A DNA stretch of 64,000 nt. It comes from CBDCWQ01 sp965223435 (GTDB lineage Bacteria; Myxococcota; Kuafuiibacteriia; Kuafuiibacteriales; Kuafuiibacteriaceae). Shown in pieces: positions 18,751-28,486 of this stretch (position 1 is the stretch's first letter; the number at the start of each line of letters is the position of its first letter). A model generated the notes under the pieces. It was given only the letters and a program-made list of their open reading frames with translations. It made no database searches and was not told the DNA's origin. Made by a program: the position numbers and the translations under genes. The stretch is from contig CBDCWQ010000021.1 in NCBI GenBank assembly GCA_965223435.1, positions 496,001-560,000 on the forward strand, written 5' to 3'.

Positions 18751-20130
18751 AGACGACCGCACGACGAGCGTGTAAATCTCCCACCAACAGTGCGCTAAGT
18801 AGAATTGAGCACTTTTTGATGAAGACCCCGCGCAACCGTGCCGAGCCCATTGGGTTACTCGGTTGGCCTTTTGCCTAAAACGATGCCGAAGGTGCAACGA
18901 AGGCGATAGTCTACGCTGAATAACCCGTATCGATTCTGGGGCTGTGTCGGTTGCTGACAGACGAATCCGGTGTCAGTCCAGCTGCGGAACATCGACAAGA
19001 CTGAGTTGGCAACCTACGACGCTTTGGGCGGGTCGCGAGCCCCCTGGGCGCCTCCCCAAGAACGAGAATGCCCGCGTCCATCACCTTTGTCGCTTCGCTC
19101 CAATCAGTGACGGCACCGATGGGCTTCAGGCTCTCACCGCAGGCTACACAAACTTGGTTGTCTAGATGATAAACTTTGGCCAAAAGTTTTTGCCACGGAA
19201 CCCTGTAGCGTTCCTTATTTTCCTCCTCGTTTGCCCCTTGAATCCTTGGGCAAGGCACGATTACATTTCTCAATTTGTGCGTCGCGCCGAGCACTCCGTA
19301 GAATCGGACTTGATCTTGTGGTGGATGAATTTGCCAAGCGACTCTCCTCAGAAACTGTAGGGGCTCGAAGGTGATGCTGGTCTGTCCGGCGTGGGTGGGA
19401 GACCGTAGCTCAAAGCGAACGCGTCCGTCGTCGAGTCGCTCGAGTTGTTCCTCCGAGAAAGGTGGTCTGCACATGTATCGAATAAGTTTCTCTCGTTGAG
19501 CAGCGTCGCCTTGTTTGATACGAACACCGCCGTGGATGTTAAAGCCCCCGAAGTTTGCGCCAAAAGTCCGGTTGGTTGCGATGGGTCCTTTCTTGAGGTT
19601 CGAGGGCTCAGATATGGCCTTTAGCCACCATTTTTCTAGCGGCGTGAGCGTTTGTTGGTCCTGGTCGTTGAGGAATCCTTTTCGCTTGAGGAACCTTTCC
19701 ATGCTTCTGAAGACTGCTTCACCCACTTTGAAAAGGGCTGCGGTAGACGGTGGTGGAGCAGGAACGAACATCAAGTCTTGTTGGGGAGATTGGACATACA
19801 CACCGTCTAGAAATAGGACATGGAGGTGTGGAAAAAGTGTGACAGTCTTGGTGAACTTCTGAATGAAGACAATCGAACCGGCATGGGCCTCGCCACCATC
19901 GGGAATGTCGACCGCGCCCTTAAGGTGTTTTGAAATCGCGTGAACGAAACAGCGAATGAGATGCGTCAAGACATTCGGGCAAGGCGGCTGGGGCCGACCC
20001 CGAGATCTGGTGGATGCAAAACTCCTGAAGCGAGCGAGTCTCGGCCAAGCAACCGTTACACCCCAGCACCGACGCACAGTCATTCTCTCAGCGGCGCGCG
20101 CATGCCGAATTGCAGACCCTGACCCGACAT

Positions 20131-20147
20131 CGAGACGAAACGTCTCG
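20131..20147. repeat. Perfect inverted repeat CGAGACG-AAA-CGTCTCG
   Basis: A 7-bp perfect stem with a 3-base loop, 24 bp ahead of the small ORF at 20172. It could be an operator or hairpin belonging to that gene fragment. No T-run follows, so it is not a typical terminator. Confidence 0.4.
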
Positions 20148-20171
20148 GTTCTGGTGTATTCTGGATTACCC

Positions 20172-20303
20172 ATGAGAATCAAAAGTTGGTTCAAGACCAT
20201 CGGCCTTGTAGTCGCGGCAAGCGGGATTGGGGCTGCGATTCCTCGAAGCGTTTTGGCGTGTAGCTGTGCCGGAGCCTCCTTGAACCGCACAGTCGTGCGA
20301 TGA
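20172..20303 (+). CDS. Truncated secreted-protein fragment (signal peptide only)
   Basis: 43 codons from ATG: MRIKSWFKTIGLVVAAS then IGAAIPRSVLACSCAGAS, a convincing signal peptide with a cysteine pair at the cleavage point, and a stop soon after. It sits inside the interrupted IS91-like gene on the opposite strand and follows the inverted repeat at 20131-20147. I read it as the 5' end of a gene for an exported protein, left behind by a rearrangement. No identifiable mature domain. Confidence 0.35.
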   Translation: MRIKSWFKTIGLVVAASGIGAAIPRSVLACSCAGASLNRTVVR

Positions 20304-21025
20304 CTCGCGCAGAGCCGCGGAGCCGCAGAGGGCCCCGGGCGTACCATCGATCGAGAACAGTCATCTCCTGTTGCGGCTTGCGTTCGCCGCCGGGATAAGT
20401 TTGATGCCTGAGATAGTGTTCGGTCTTCTGAAATACTTTCTGGGCGACATCGAGAAGGTATCCCTTGGGGGCTGGGCATGGATGGAACACCGCGGTCCCC
20501 CGGTCGTTGTCGCGCTCAGTCGTGTTGTGCATACGGCGTGTGGCGCAACTTGTACAAATCGCACGCCCTTTGCACGAAAAACGGAGCGGGCGGTCATACG
20601 AACAGTTGTCGTGTCGAGGTTTGATGAAACCGAACTCTGGGCGCAAGCATGTCAAGCGAACAAAGTGTGTCGAAGCGCACTGGCGCAATGGAGAAAGTCT
20701 GTGCGCACGCCATGTCTGGTTGGGGGCAGGAGGGATGATTTGCCAGGCCGGTCCTTCCTCGTCCTCTCGCATGTAAGTCTTTTTGGTGTGGCATACGACG
20801 TGCACTCCTAAGGTTTTCTTAGGGGGCGTCCAATCATGTCTGAACATCAAAACAATCAGTGGGCCCAGATAAATCTATCGGATCCATCCGCGCAAATAGG
20901 CAGGCGTCAAATTCTCGTATCGATGGAATATGCCGCAACCGCGAGAAAAGCGAGGCACTCTTGTATGGCTGCGAGTCTTTTTCGCTATCCGATTTGTAAA
21001 CATACGTCGAATTCAGGAGGAATCG

Positions 21026-24000
21026 ATGATTCACAAAGATAGAACAATCAAAAAGGCATTACTTCTTGCGGTGCCTCTGCTTGCGCTTTTTAGCTCTTGT
21101 GTAGATGAGCCAGATTCAAGTATTCATGCTGAGGAATCTGGAGTTATCGTAGGTACTTGGACAGACTGGCTCAATGTTACTTCCGGTGATGCAAGTGGAG
21201 ATAACGAGAGCCGAACCAGACACGACTGGAAAGGCTTGATTCACTGTAGGCATCCTACACGAATCGAGTGCCGTACTGTTGAAACAAAAGTACCTGCGTT
21301 AAGCACAGATAAGCGCTTCGAGCATTACGCAAACTGCAGCATAGAGGGTGGATTGGTCTGCTCCGGCGGGCCAGTCAAACATTGTGTTGATTACGAAGTC
21401 AGGTACCTTTGTCCGGCAGCTCCAGACCACAACCCTTTTCCTGATTTCGAATCTGACGTAGAGCCACCTCCTACTCATGTGGAGGTCGGTAGTCTTGACG
21501 GTGAACTGTCGGTCGACGGAAATGGGCAGAGCAACTACAAGATGAGCCTGCGTGTGCCTCCGGGCACGGGCGGTGTCGCACCAAATTTGGCGGTGGTGTA
21601 CCAAAGTGGTGGATCGGATGGCGTCTTAGGGAAGGGTTGGAAGCTATTGGGGCCATCGGTCATCAGCGTTGCTGCGTCGACCAGACACTACAATCAGAGA
21701 ATTGCCCCCATCAAGCTCAACAACGAATCAGAGTTTGACCTGGATGGGCAACGCTTGGTCAAAGTTTCTTCAACAGCAGACGTGAAACATTACATTGACC
21801 ACTACCGTACCGTTGTCGAGAGCCGAGTTCGTGTACAGGCATATCGACCCAAAACACCGGGATCTCAACCGACACATTTTGTTGTCCTTAGTGGGGACCA
21901 AGTCAAACGCGTATATGGCGGTGAAGAAAGCGCAAGGCTTTCCGGCGATAAGGGTACCCTGGCTTGGTATATGGATCGAACTGAGGACCAGGCGGGCAAT
22001 GCGATTGACTACAACTATGAAACCTCCCTGCTAAGGTCTATCGACTACACCGGCAATGAACGTGCCAAACTTGCTCCGTACAACCATATCGACTTCCTCT
22101 ATGAAACACGCCCGGATACTCATGTTTTGTATGCCGGAGGAATGGTCGCAAGAAGGCAGGACGTGCGGCTTCGCAAAATACAAATGCGCACGGGTCCCAC
22201 CCACAAGGTTCGTGAATATCGGTTTGGGTATGGCCGGAGCAAACTGACCGGCGTGAGCCAACTAGAGTCTATTCAGGAGGTCATCGGCCTAAATGACGGA
22301 GAGACCCTGACCGCTTTGTCCCCGACAAAGTTTGGATGGAGGGGAGGGGGCAATAGCCCTCTCACGTTTGAGACGGCACTTAGAATCGAAGGACCAGAGG
22401 AAGAAGGATTCCAAGTTCTTGCGCAGGGCGACTATGATGGAGATAGTCAATCAGACTTTGTTCTTGGTCCAGTAGATGAGTACGGAAGAATCAAGAGTTC
22501 CGCTACCATGCTCGACGTTCGTTTGTCGTCCGCGAAGCATGTGCGGCGATCAGATGGGCTGACTCTTCCGACTCAATCCTATCCCGGTTACGAGCTCAAT
22601 ATTGCGACCAGCGGAGACTTCGATGGCGATGGCATCACCGACCTCTTATTCTCCTATGTCAATACCAAAGGTGTGTGGCAAGGGGAGGCCAGTCCGGTCA
22701 TCTACTTTGGAAACAAGGGCGGGAACTTCGAGCAGAAACAAGTTGAGTGGATTTCAAAACATTCATGCATGACGAGTGCACCAAAGCTCCGTGGTACCGG
22801 TGATTTTAACGGTGATGGCGCGACCGACCTTCTGCTTCAGTCGTGCATTGTGGGAGCCAATCCTGGGCCTCGAGACGATGCTGTCAAGCTGCGACCCGTG
22901 CCTCACGATCTTGGTTTTGGGACGGATCCCGATAAGCCATGGAAGGTCTACGTCGCGGAACTCAACGGAGATGGGAAGTCCGACATCATTGTGGAACGGA
23001 CAGGCGACCTGTGCAACGCAAGACAGGTAACGCTGGAGACCTTTACGAATGAATCAGACGACCTTTACCTCTACCAAACGAACAAATCAAACGACCTTTA
23101 CCTCTACCCATTTCGTTTCACAAAGGCTTCGACAGTAACCCCTTCACCGGGCACAAGAACGATCGGCGTTGCGGATTTCAATGGTGACGGCTTAAGCGAC
23201 GTGCTTCTTGGTTTTTCATCAGCCACCACAACCTGGTGTCAAGACAAGACAAAATTCTCTGCGTTTCACCTCAGGCCATCAAAAGGAGACGGTACCTTAG
23301 ATAACTGGGTCGCAACCATAGAGTCCGTGACTCAACCCGTGCGTGTACGCGCAGTCGGTGATCATGACGGCGATGGAAAAGGCGATCTCCATGCAGGAGA
23401 CAAGCTGTACGCATACAACGGAAAGTTCTTTGAAGAACGCCCAGCGATACCACTCACAGACACCGAAGAAATTAAAATCGTGGGGGATATAACCGGCAAT
23501 GGTGTTCCAGACTTCATCGTTGCGGCAACAGATGACAAAGGCCGGCTCAAGGCCCATACAGATATGCAACCATTCCTGGCAGAGATAGGGGCACCGGATG
23601 AAATGACGACAATCGTAAATGGCCTAGGCAGTACAACGACTATTGTGTACGCTCGCCTCACGGAGCCCGGTATCTACAACCGCGGGGAAGGCGCCCAATA
23701 TCCGCAGCGAGATTTTTATTCCCCACTGACTGTTGTCTCTGAAGTGCAGCACGACACCACCTCGCCGTACCAAAAGAGGCGTCCGGTTCGATACCAATAT
23801 GGACATGGACTCATTGATGTGTCGCAGCAAAGGTTTCTTGGCTTCGGGACTATGAAGACAACCGATGCGTGGAAAGCGATGACCATCTTGGAGACCTTTG
23901 CCCAAGGGTTCCCATGCATGGGTATGCTCAAAAAGAAGGAAGTCACTATCGGAGGAAAGCTTGTTCGAGTGGAAGAACACAACCCTGCGTATCGAACTCG

Positions 24001-27000
24001 CAAGGGTGATGGGATTTCGGTGGGGAAAAGGCCGAAATGCTCAGATCTCTCTCCTGCGGAACGGACGACCTACAGTCCATACGATCGCTTGCAGACGGAA
24101 TCTCGGTGGGAGTTTGATGGGACGCTTTGGGATACCAAAACGCAGCAAATCGAGATTGATAGTTACGGAAACACGAAAACCCAAGAAACGACGTCAGCAG
24201 ACGGGAGCACAAAGAAGATCGTTACCGAATATGAATACATCGTGGATAACGAAACATGGATTCCGGGTCGAGTATCTACGAGAGAGACGATCTCCACAAA
24301 GGCTGAGGACATACACGAGCGGAAAATGAGCTACCAGTACAGCGATGCCGGGTTGGCGAAGGGACGCGTAGAATACGAAACAAGAGATGAGGGTACGGAA
24401 AAGGAAATTATACTTAACTATGCTTACGACGTATTCGGGAACATTACAGAGACCACTTGGGGTGAACAACTAAAAGGCAAATACGTGTTTGATTCGACGG
24501 GACGTTTCCCTGTCTGTACGGAGAACGCGTTGGGGCACATTGAGTACCACGAATACAGTGAGGCCTTTGGTGTCGAGACGCGCGTTATTGATGCAAACAC
24601 ACTCGCTCGCAACGGTATCGAGACATGTCCGTCGGCGCCGCCTTCAGAGACGATACCGTCCACAGATATCAAATATGACGGATTCGGCAGGAAAACCAAA
24701 GAAATGCTTCCAGCGCTGAGCCAGACAGAACGGGTTGAAAAAACCTATCGGATTGAGCGCCATCCTTTTTACGGTTATCAAACCGTTGTCACCGCCAGTG
24801 GGGCGCCTACACAAATTCGGCACTTCAACCGTCTACAGATGGAGGTCTCGGCGGCTACAGGGCGACAAGCCGAAATTGGCGATGGCGAAAAACCATGGAG
24901 TGTCTCGCTGACGAAATACGACCGGATGGGTCGCGTGACCCAAAAGTCGAACACTTTTGCCAGCAACAATCCAGATGGCGAGCTTGGAGATGAAAAGCTA
25001 TGGGACCTTGTCGAATATGACGCCTTGGACCGAGTTACAAGAGCCACAGATTTCGCAAATGTGGTCACGACGAAAACCTACCATGGTCGTACACACACGG
25101 TCACCTTGGACTCAGGCCCCGAAGGAAAGAACCTTACCGAGATACGAAAACTGGATGCGCTGGGCAATACCATTGAGGTGGTCGATGATGCGGGAGGTGT
25201 ACTCGTCTTATCCTACGATGCTGGTGGGCGCTTGACCCAGAGTACAGCGGCCGGACCCACGAAGTCAGTTGTTACTCAAATGAAGTACGATATCGCGGGA
25301 AATCGGACGGCCCTTTTGGATCCAAACTTGGGCTCTCGAACCTATCAATACGATATCTACCAAAGGCTTACTCTTCAAAGTGACGGTCTCGGTTCGGAAA
25401 CAACGATGGAGTACGACACCCTTGGCAGAATGACGAAGCGAACCAGCCCTGAGGGTGTTGAAGAATGGGTTTTCGACCGCTTTCAAGACGCCGTGGCAAT
25501 AGGCAAGATGATGAAGGAGAGTGGCGTGTTAGATGGGCTTGGCTCTCGCCCGAGCCGAACATATGGCTACGACGAACTTGGGAGACTGACAAAAACGCAT
25601 TCGACCGTGAGGGGAACGAATGCTTCAGTGCATCATCGCTACGACGACTACGGTCATGTGACCCGACGCGAGTACGCAGCAGGGGGTGACGCGCTGTACG
25701 ACGTTGAATACAAGTATGACAACCACGGTTTCCTAGTGGGAGCATCGGGCTCGGATGGAAAGGATTGGTTTTCGGAGGCGAAGTATACACCAACGGGGGA
25801 GATTCGATCGTACCTGGACGGTGCTGGAACGGTGACGACCAAAACCTACGATGAAGCAAAAGGGCTCGTCAGCATGATTGATATCAAAAACGATACCCCT
25901 CTGACAACCCAAGTGACAAATCTAGACTTTAAGTACAGCTCCGTAGGAAACATGACGACAAAGACCACTCAGCGGTCCAGGAACGGTCTGCCCGAGGTTG
26001 AGACTTTTGAGTATGATCGTCTTAACCGTATTACAAGCTATCCCTTGACAACGATAAAGTACGACGCGCTGGGGAATATTACGGAAAAGACCGAGAACGG
26101 GAAGACACAAGCGTTTCTACACGAAGCGCAGCAGCCCAATGCTGTCAGTCAGGTCGGTGCGCTTTCATACGAATACAATGCCAATGGAAACATGACGAAG
26201 CGAGGGACCACGCAGACTTCTTGGTCCTCGTTCGACAAGCCAGCCCTGATGCTATTCGGTGGATCCGACTACACTTCGTTTGAATACGATGCTGGTCGCA
26301 ATCGTGTTTTTCAGCGAACGCGCGAAACGTCTAACTCGGGCATGGATATGTATGCAGATGCAGAGGATGGAAGAGAATCTGTCTGGACCCGCGTTGATAA
26401 CGGAAAGCCATGCGCTAAGATCAGGTACAACGATGGCGGTCATTTGTATAAGGTCAATGGGCCCAGAACATCGGGTTGTCGGCTGTCCAGAACCGACGAG
26501 TCGGATTGGGCGTTCGGGTCTGGCTCGCTCCTGCAATGGGATCACCGGAACCCCGCAAAAGTCATTGTCGAGGTCGAGACAAGTCACGGCCCGCGTTTTC
26601 TACACTATGGATGGTATTCAGAAGACACGCTTGATTCCGGAGAAGATCTATTTTTCGATGTGCGCTTCGGATCGAAAGAAATGAAAACAATCTTGCGGGA
26701 TCTTGAAGCGGACCTCAAGGGTCGCCAGCCAGAGGCCACGTTTGTGGCGATGACTGGCTTTGTGGTTCGGGGAGAGGCTTTTATCGATAACGTTGGTTCC
26801 CCTCACTTGGAGAACCAATGGACCCGGCGAAACAAGGAAAAGTACTATTGGTTTCAAGATCTGGAAAGAACAGATGTGTTTGGTGAAACATGCACGGCCA
26901 TTCCGGGCGTGACCACTCACTGCAGTTCAAGCTGGTCTCATGGTGCTTACATCGTTCGAATTGCGGGCCCGGAGGCCACTACGATGGGGACCATTACGAT

Positions 27001-28384
27001 CACCGAACCACATAAAGGACGGAGATCGTATTACCACAATGACCATTTGGGATCTGTGATCGCGCGAACCGACGATTCTGGTATCATCCTGCAACGGTTT
27101 GACTACGATCCGTGGGGCATGCCCGTGCGCCAGTTGGGCTCTTCGGACCAGTGGCCCGCCTATGGACTCCATGGCCGAGGATATTCAGGTCACGAGATGC
27201 TGGAAAATTCGAAACTCATACATATGAATGGCCGTATTTATGACCCAGCGATTGGGCGGTTTTTGAGCCCCGATCCCATCGTAAAAGGTGGTTTTAATCT
27301 TCAATCACACAATCGCTACTCCTACGTGCTCAACAATCCGTTGATCAACATCGATCCGAGTGGTCATGTTTGGAAGAAGATCAAACGGTTCTTCAAGAGG
27401 GCGTTCCGTGCGGTTGGGAGGTTCTTCAAGCGCTACGGAGCCATGATCGCTGGCGCCATCGCCGGATTTATGACCGGTGGTTGGGCCTTGGCGATTGCGC
27501 CACTGACCTGGGGTTCGATATCGACGGCGGTGTTTGTGGGTGCTGTCTCTGGTTTTGCGAGTGGGTTCACCGGTGCGCTCGTCGGCGGCCAGGGGCTCAA
27601 GGCAGCGCTGAAAGCGGGTCTTATGGGCTCAGCCGTGTCTGGCGTGTTGGCCGGTGTCCAGACCGCCTTCTTGAAATGGATTTACGAGAAGTTCACCCCG
27701 GCAGATGCTATGGATGTTGAGCTCTACCGCGTTAGACATCAGGGTGGAACACTGGAATACGAGCCGGTTTCCGTGAGTGAAGTTCGAGGCAAGAGTGCAG
27801 ATATCTTTGTGAACGGCCAGTCCAACGAGATCGATAAGGCCGTTTCGCTTGGGTTTGAGCGCGTCCAAAAGGATGAGTTCTACCTGATTCACAACAATAC
27901 CGTGAGCGGACCTATGGACACAGTTGAGTCGATGGTTGGAAAGTTGACCGGTCGTACACCGGTGTCAGAGAGTACTGCAAAGATTCTTCGTGAGTTCGAT
28001 CTCACAAACTCACACATCTATGCCCACAGCCAAGGTGGGATCATCACGCGTAATGCACTGGTCCTCAATCATAGGCTTGGCCAGAATCTCTCAGGGCTGC
28101 AGGCGACTTTCGATGGTGCCGCCGTCAATTGGGCTTCTACCAGTGCACTTTTCAAAACAATGGGCGTAAGCTTGCCATATGGCTCGTTCAGCGCCCATCC
28201 CTGGGATCTTGTTCCGAACCTAACGGGTTACAATGCGCTGTTCCCTCTACCCAATCCCTATCGGTTGGTGGGTTCCGTTCTTGCGGCCCGTTGGGTATTT
28301 AAGGGTGGTCCAGGTAGTGCGCATACCCACGTCGGCGGCGGATCTGCCGTGCGCTGGGCGCCTCAACTCTTGTTCCGGCCTTAG
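21026..28384 (+). CDS. SpvB/FG-GAP/RHS lipoprotein with alpha/beta-hydrolase-like C-terminus
   Basis: 2452 residues. ATG 21026 follows a strong AGGAGG (21015-21020) and gives a lipoprotein signal (LLALFSSC|VDEP). Domains: SpvB-type (about 150-440; PGTGGVAPNLAVVYQSGG), FG-GAP/VCBS calcium-type repeats (about 460-835; e.g. GDFDGDGITDLL), a TcdB middle-type region (about 855-960), YD repeats (about 1125-1990), and the RHS core (RRSYYHNDHLGSVIARTD to INIDPSGH, about 2002-2113). A hydrophobic Gly/Ala region follows (about 2138-2212). The C-terminus (2229-2452) has AHSQGG (Ser2335), HPWDLVP (Asp2394) and AHTH (His2433), the Ser-Asp-His order of an alpha/beta hydrolase, so a lipase/esterase-like effector is likely. 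The next downstream gene is convergent, with no immunity candidate visible. The overall fold resembles Tc-toxin B/C cocoon proteins. Confidence 0.87.
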   Translation: MIHKDRTIKKALLLAVPLLALFSSCVDEPDSSIHAEESGVIVGTWTDWLNVTSGDASGDNESRTRHDWKGLIHCRHPTRIECRTVETKVPALSTDKRFEHYANCSIEGGLVCSGGPVKHCVDYEVRYLCPAAPDHNPFPDFESDVEPPPTHVEVGSLDGELSVDGNGQSNYKMSLRVPPGTGGVAPNLAVVYQSGGSDGVLGKGWKLLGPSVISVAASTRHYNQRIAPIKLNNESEFDLDGQRLVKVSSTADVKHYIDHYRTVVESRVRVQAYRPKTPGSQPTHFVVLSGDQVKRVYGGEESARLSGDKGTLAWYMDRTEDQAGNAIDYNYETSLLRSIDYTGNERAKLAPYNHIDFLYETRPDTHVLYAGGMVARRQDVRLRKIQMRTGPTHKVREYRFGYGRSKLTGVSQLESIQEVIGLNDGETLTALSPTKFGWRGGGNSPLTFETALRIEGPEEEGFQVLAQGDYDGDSQSDFVLGPVDEYGRIKSSATMLDVRLSSAKHVRRSDGLTLPTQSYPGYELNIATSGDFDGDGITDLLFSYVNTKGVWQGEASPVIYFGNKGGNFEQKQVEWISKHSCMTSAPKLRGTGDFNGDGATDLLLQSCIVGANPGPRDDAVKLRPVPHDLGFGTDPDKPWKVYVAELNGDGKSDIIVERTGDLCNARQVTLETFTNESDDLYLYQTNKSNDLYLYPFRFTKASTVTPSPGTRTIGVADFNGDGLSDVLLGFSSATTTWCQDKTKFSAFHLRPSKGDGTLDNWVATIESVTQPVRVRAVGDHDGDGKGDLHAGDKLYAYNGKFFEERPAIPLTDTEEIKIVGDITGNGVPDFIVAATDDKGRLKAHTDMQPFLAEIGAPDEMTTIVNGLGSTTTIVYARLTEPGIYNRGEGAQYPQRDFYSPLTVVSEVQHDTTSPYQKRRPVRYQYGHGLIDVSQQRFLGFGTMKTTDAWKAMTILETFAQGFPCMGMLKKKEVTIGGKLVRVEEHNPAYRTRKGDGISVGKRPKCSDLSPAERTTYSPYDRLQTESRWEFDGTLWDTKTQQIEIDSYGNTKTQETTSADGSTKKIVTEYEYIVDNETWIPGRVSTRETISTKAEDIHERKMSYQYSDAGLAKGRVEYETRDEGTEKEIILNYAYDVFGNITETTWGEQLKGKYVFDSTGRFPVCTENALGHIEYHEYSEAFGVETRVIDANTLARNGIETCPSAPPSETIPSTDIKYDGFGRKTKEMLPALSQTERVEKTYRIERHPFYGYQTVVTASGAPTQIRHFNRLQMEVSAATGRQAEIGDGEKPWSVSLTKYDRMGRVTQKSNTFASNNPDGELGDEKLWDLVEYDALDRVTRATDFANVVTTKTYHGRTHTVTLDSGPEGKNLTEIRKLDALGNTIEVVDDAGGVLVLSYDAGGRLTQSTAAGPTKSVVTQMKYDIAGNRTALLDPNLGSRTYQYDIYQRLTLQSDGLGSETTMEYDTLGRMTKRTSPEGVEEWVFDRFQDAVAIGKMMKESGVLDGLGSRPSRTYGYDELGRLTKTHSTVRGTNASVHHRYDDYGHVTRREYAAGGDALYDVEYKYDNHGFLVGASGSDGKDWFSEAKYTPTGEIRSYLDGAGTVTTKTYDEAKGLVSMIDIKNDTPLTTQVTNLDFKYSSVGNMTTKTTQRSRNGLPEVETFEYDRLNRITSYPLTTIKYDALGNITEKTENGKTQAFLHEAQQPNAVSQVGALSYEYNANGNMTKRGTTQTSWSSFDKPALMLFGGSDYTSFEYDAGRNRVFQRTRETSNSGMDMYADAEDGRESVWTRVDNGKPCAKIRYNDGGHLYKVNGPRTSGCRLSRTDESDWAFGSGSLLQWDHRNPAKVIVEVETSHGPRFLHYGWYSEDTLDSGEDLFFDVRFGSKEMKTILRDLEADLKGRQPEATFVAMTGFVVRGEAFIDNVGSPHLENQWTRRNKEKYYWFQDLERTDVFGETCTAIPGVTTHCSSSWSHGAYIVRIAGPEATTMGTITITEPHKGRRSYYHNDHLGSVIARTDDSGIILQRFDYDPWGMPVRQLGSSDQWPAYGLHGRGYSGHEMLENSKLIHMNGRIYDPAIGRFLSPDPIVKGGFNLQSHNRYSYVLNNPLINIDPSGHVWKKIKRFFKRAFRAVGRFFKRYGAMIAGAIAGFMTGGWALAIAPLTWGSISTAVFVGAVSGFASGFTGALVGGQGLKAALKAGLMGSAVSGVLAGVQTAFLKWIYEKFTPADAMDVELYRVRHQGGTLEYEPVSVSEVRGKSADIFVNGQSNEIDKAVSLGFERVQKDEFYLIHNNTVSGPMDTVESMVGKLTGRTPVSESTAKILREFDLTNSHIYAHSQGGIITRNALVLNHRLGQNLSGLQATFDGAAVNWASTSALFKTMGVSLPYGSFSAHPWDLVPNLTGYNALFPLPNPYRLVGSVLAARWVFKGGPGSAHTHVGGGSAVRWAPQLLFRP
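23053..23118 (+). repeat. 33-bp tandem duplication inside the FG-GAP region
   Basis: Two nearly identical 33-bp units (period 33, in frame) starting ATCAGACGACC and ATCAAACGACC. At protein level NESDDLYLYQT is followed by NKSNDLYLYPF. It looks like a recent in-frame slippage or unequal crossover within a repeat-rich gene. Confidence 0.6.
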
Positions 28385-28486
28385 TTGAGTGCAGCGGGAT
28401 CAACGGACGGCATCGAAATCTGCGTTTGTGTTGATTGACAGGGTCCTCAGCGCAGATCGTGTCGTTGGCGGGCGGCGGCCGGTTTC

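Larger units (their letters stand above)
18911..20660 (-). pseudogene. Decayed IS91-like transposase
   Basis: The minus strand holds pieces of an IS91-family transposase in different frames. Near 20480-20650 is the N-terminal zinc-finger part (RFSCKGRAICTSCATRRM). From about 20000 down to 18950 come the catalytic and C-terminal parts: VFIQKFTKTVTLFPHLHVLF (HLH as the HUH pair), REKLIRYMCRPPF, LQFLRRVAWQIHPP, and QVCVACGESLKPIGAV. Between them, roughly 20000-20450, the expected sequence (PVRQWVLSLP-type region) is missing and replaced by unrelated DNA including the small ORF at 20172. The gene cannot make a complete transposase. It is a third, separately diverged IS91-like copy in the window. 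Confidence 0.8.
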
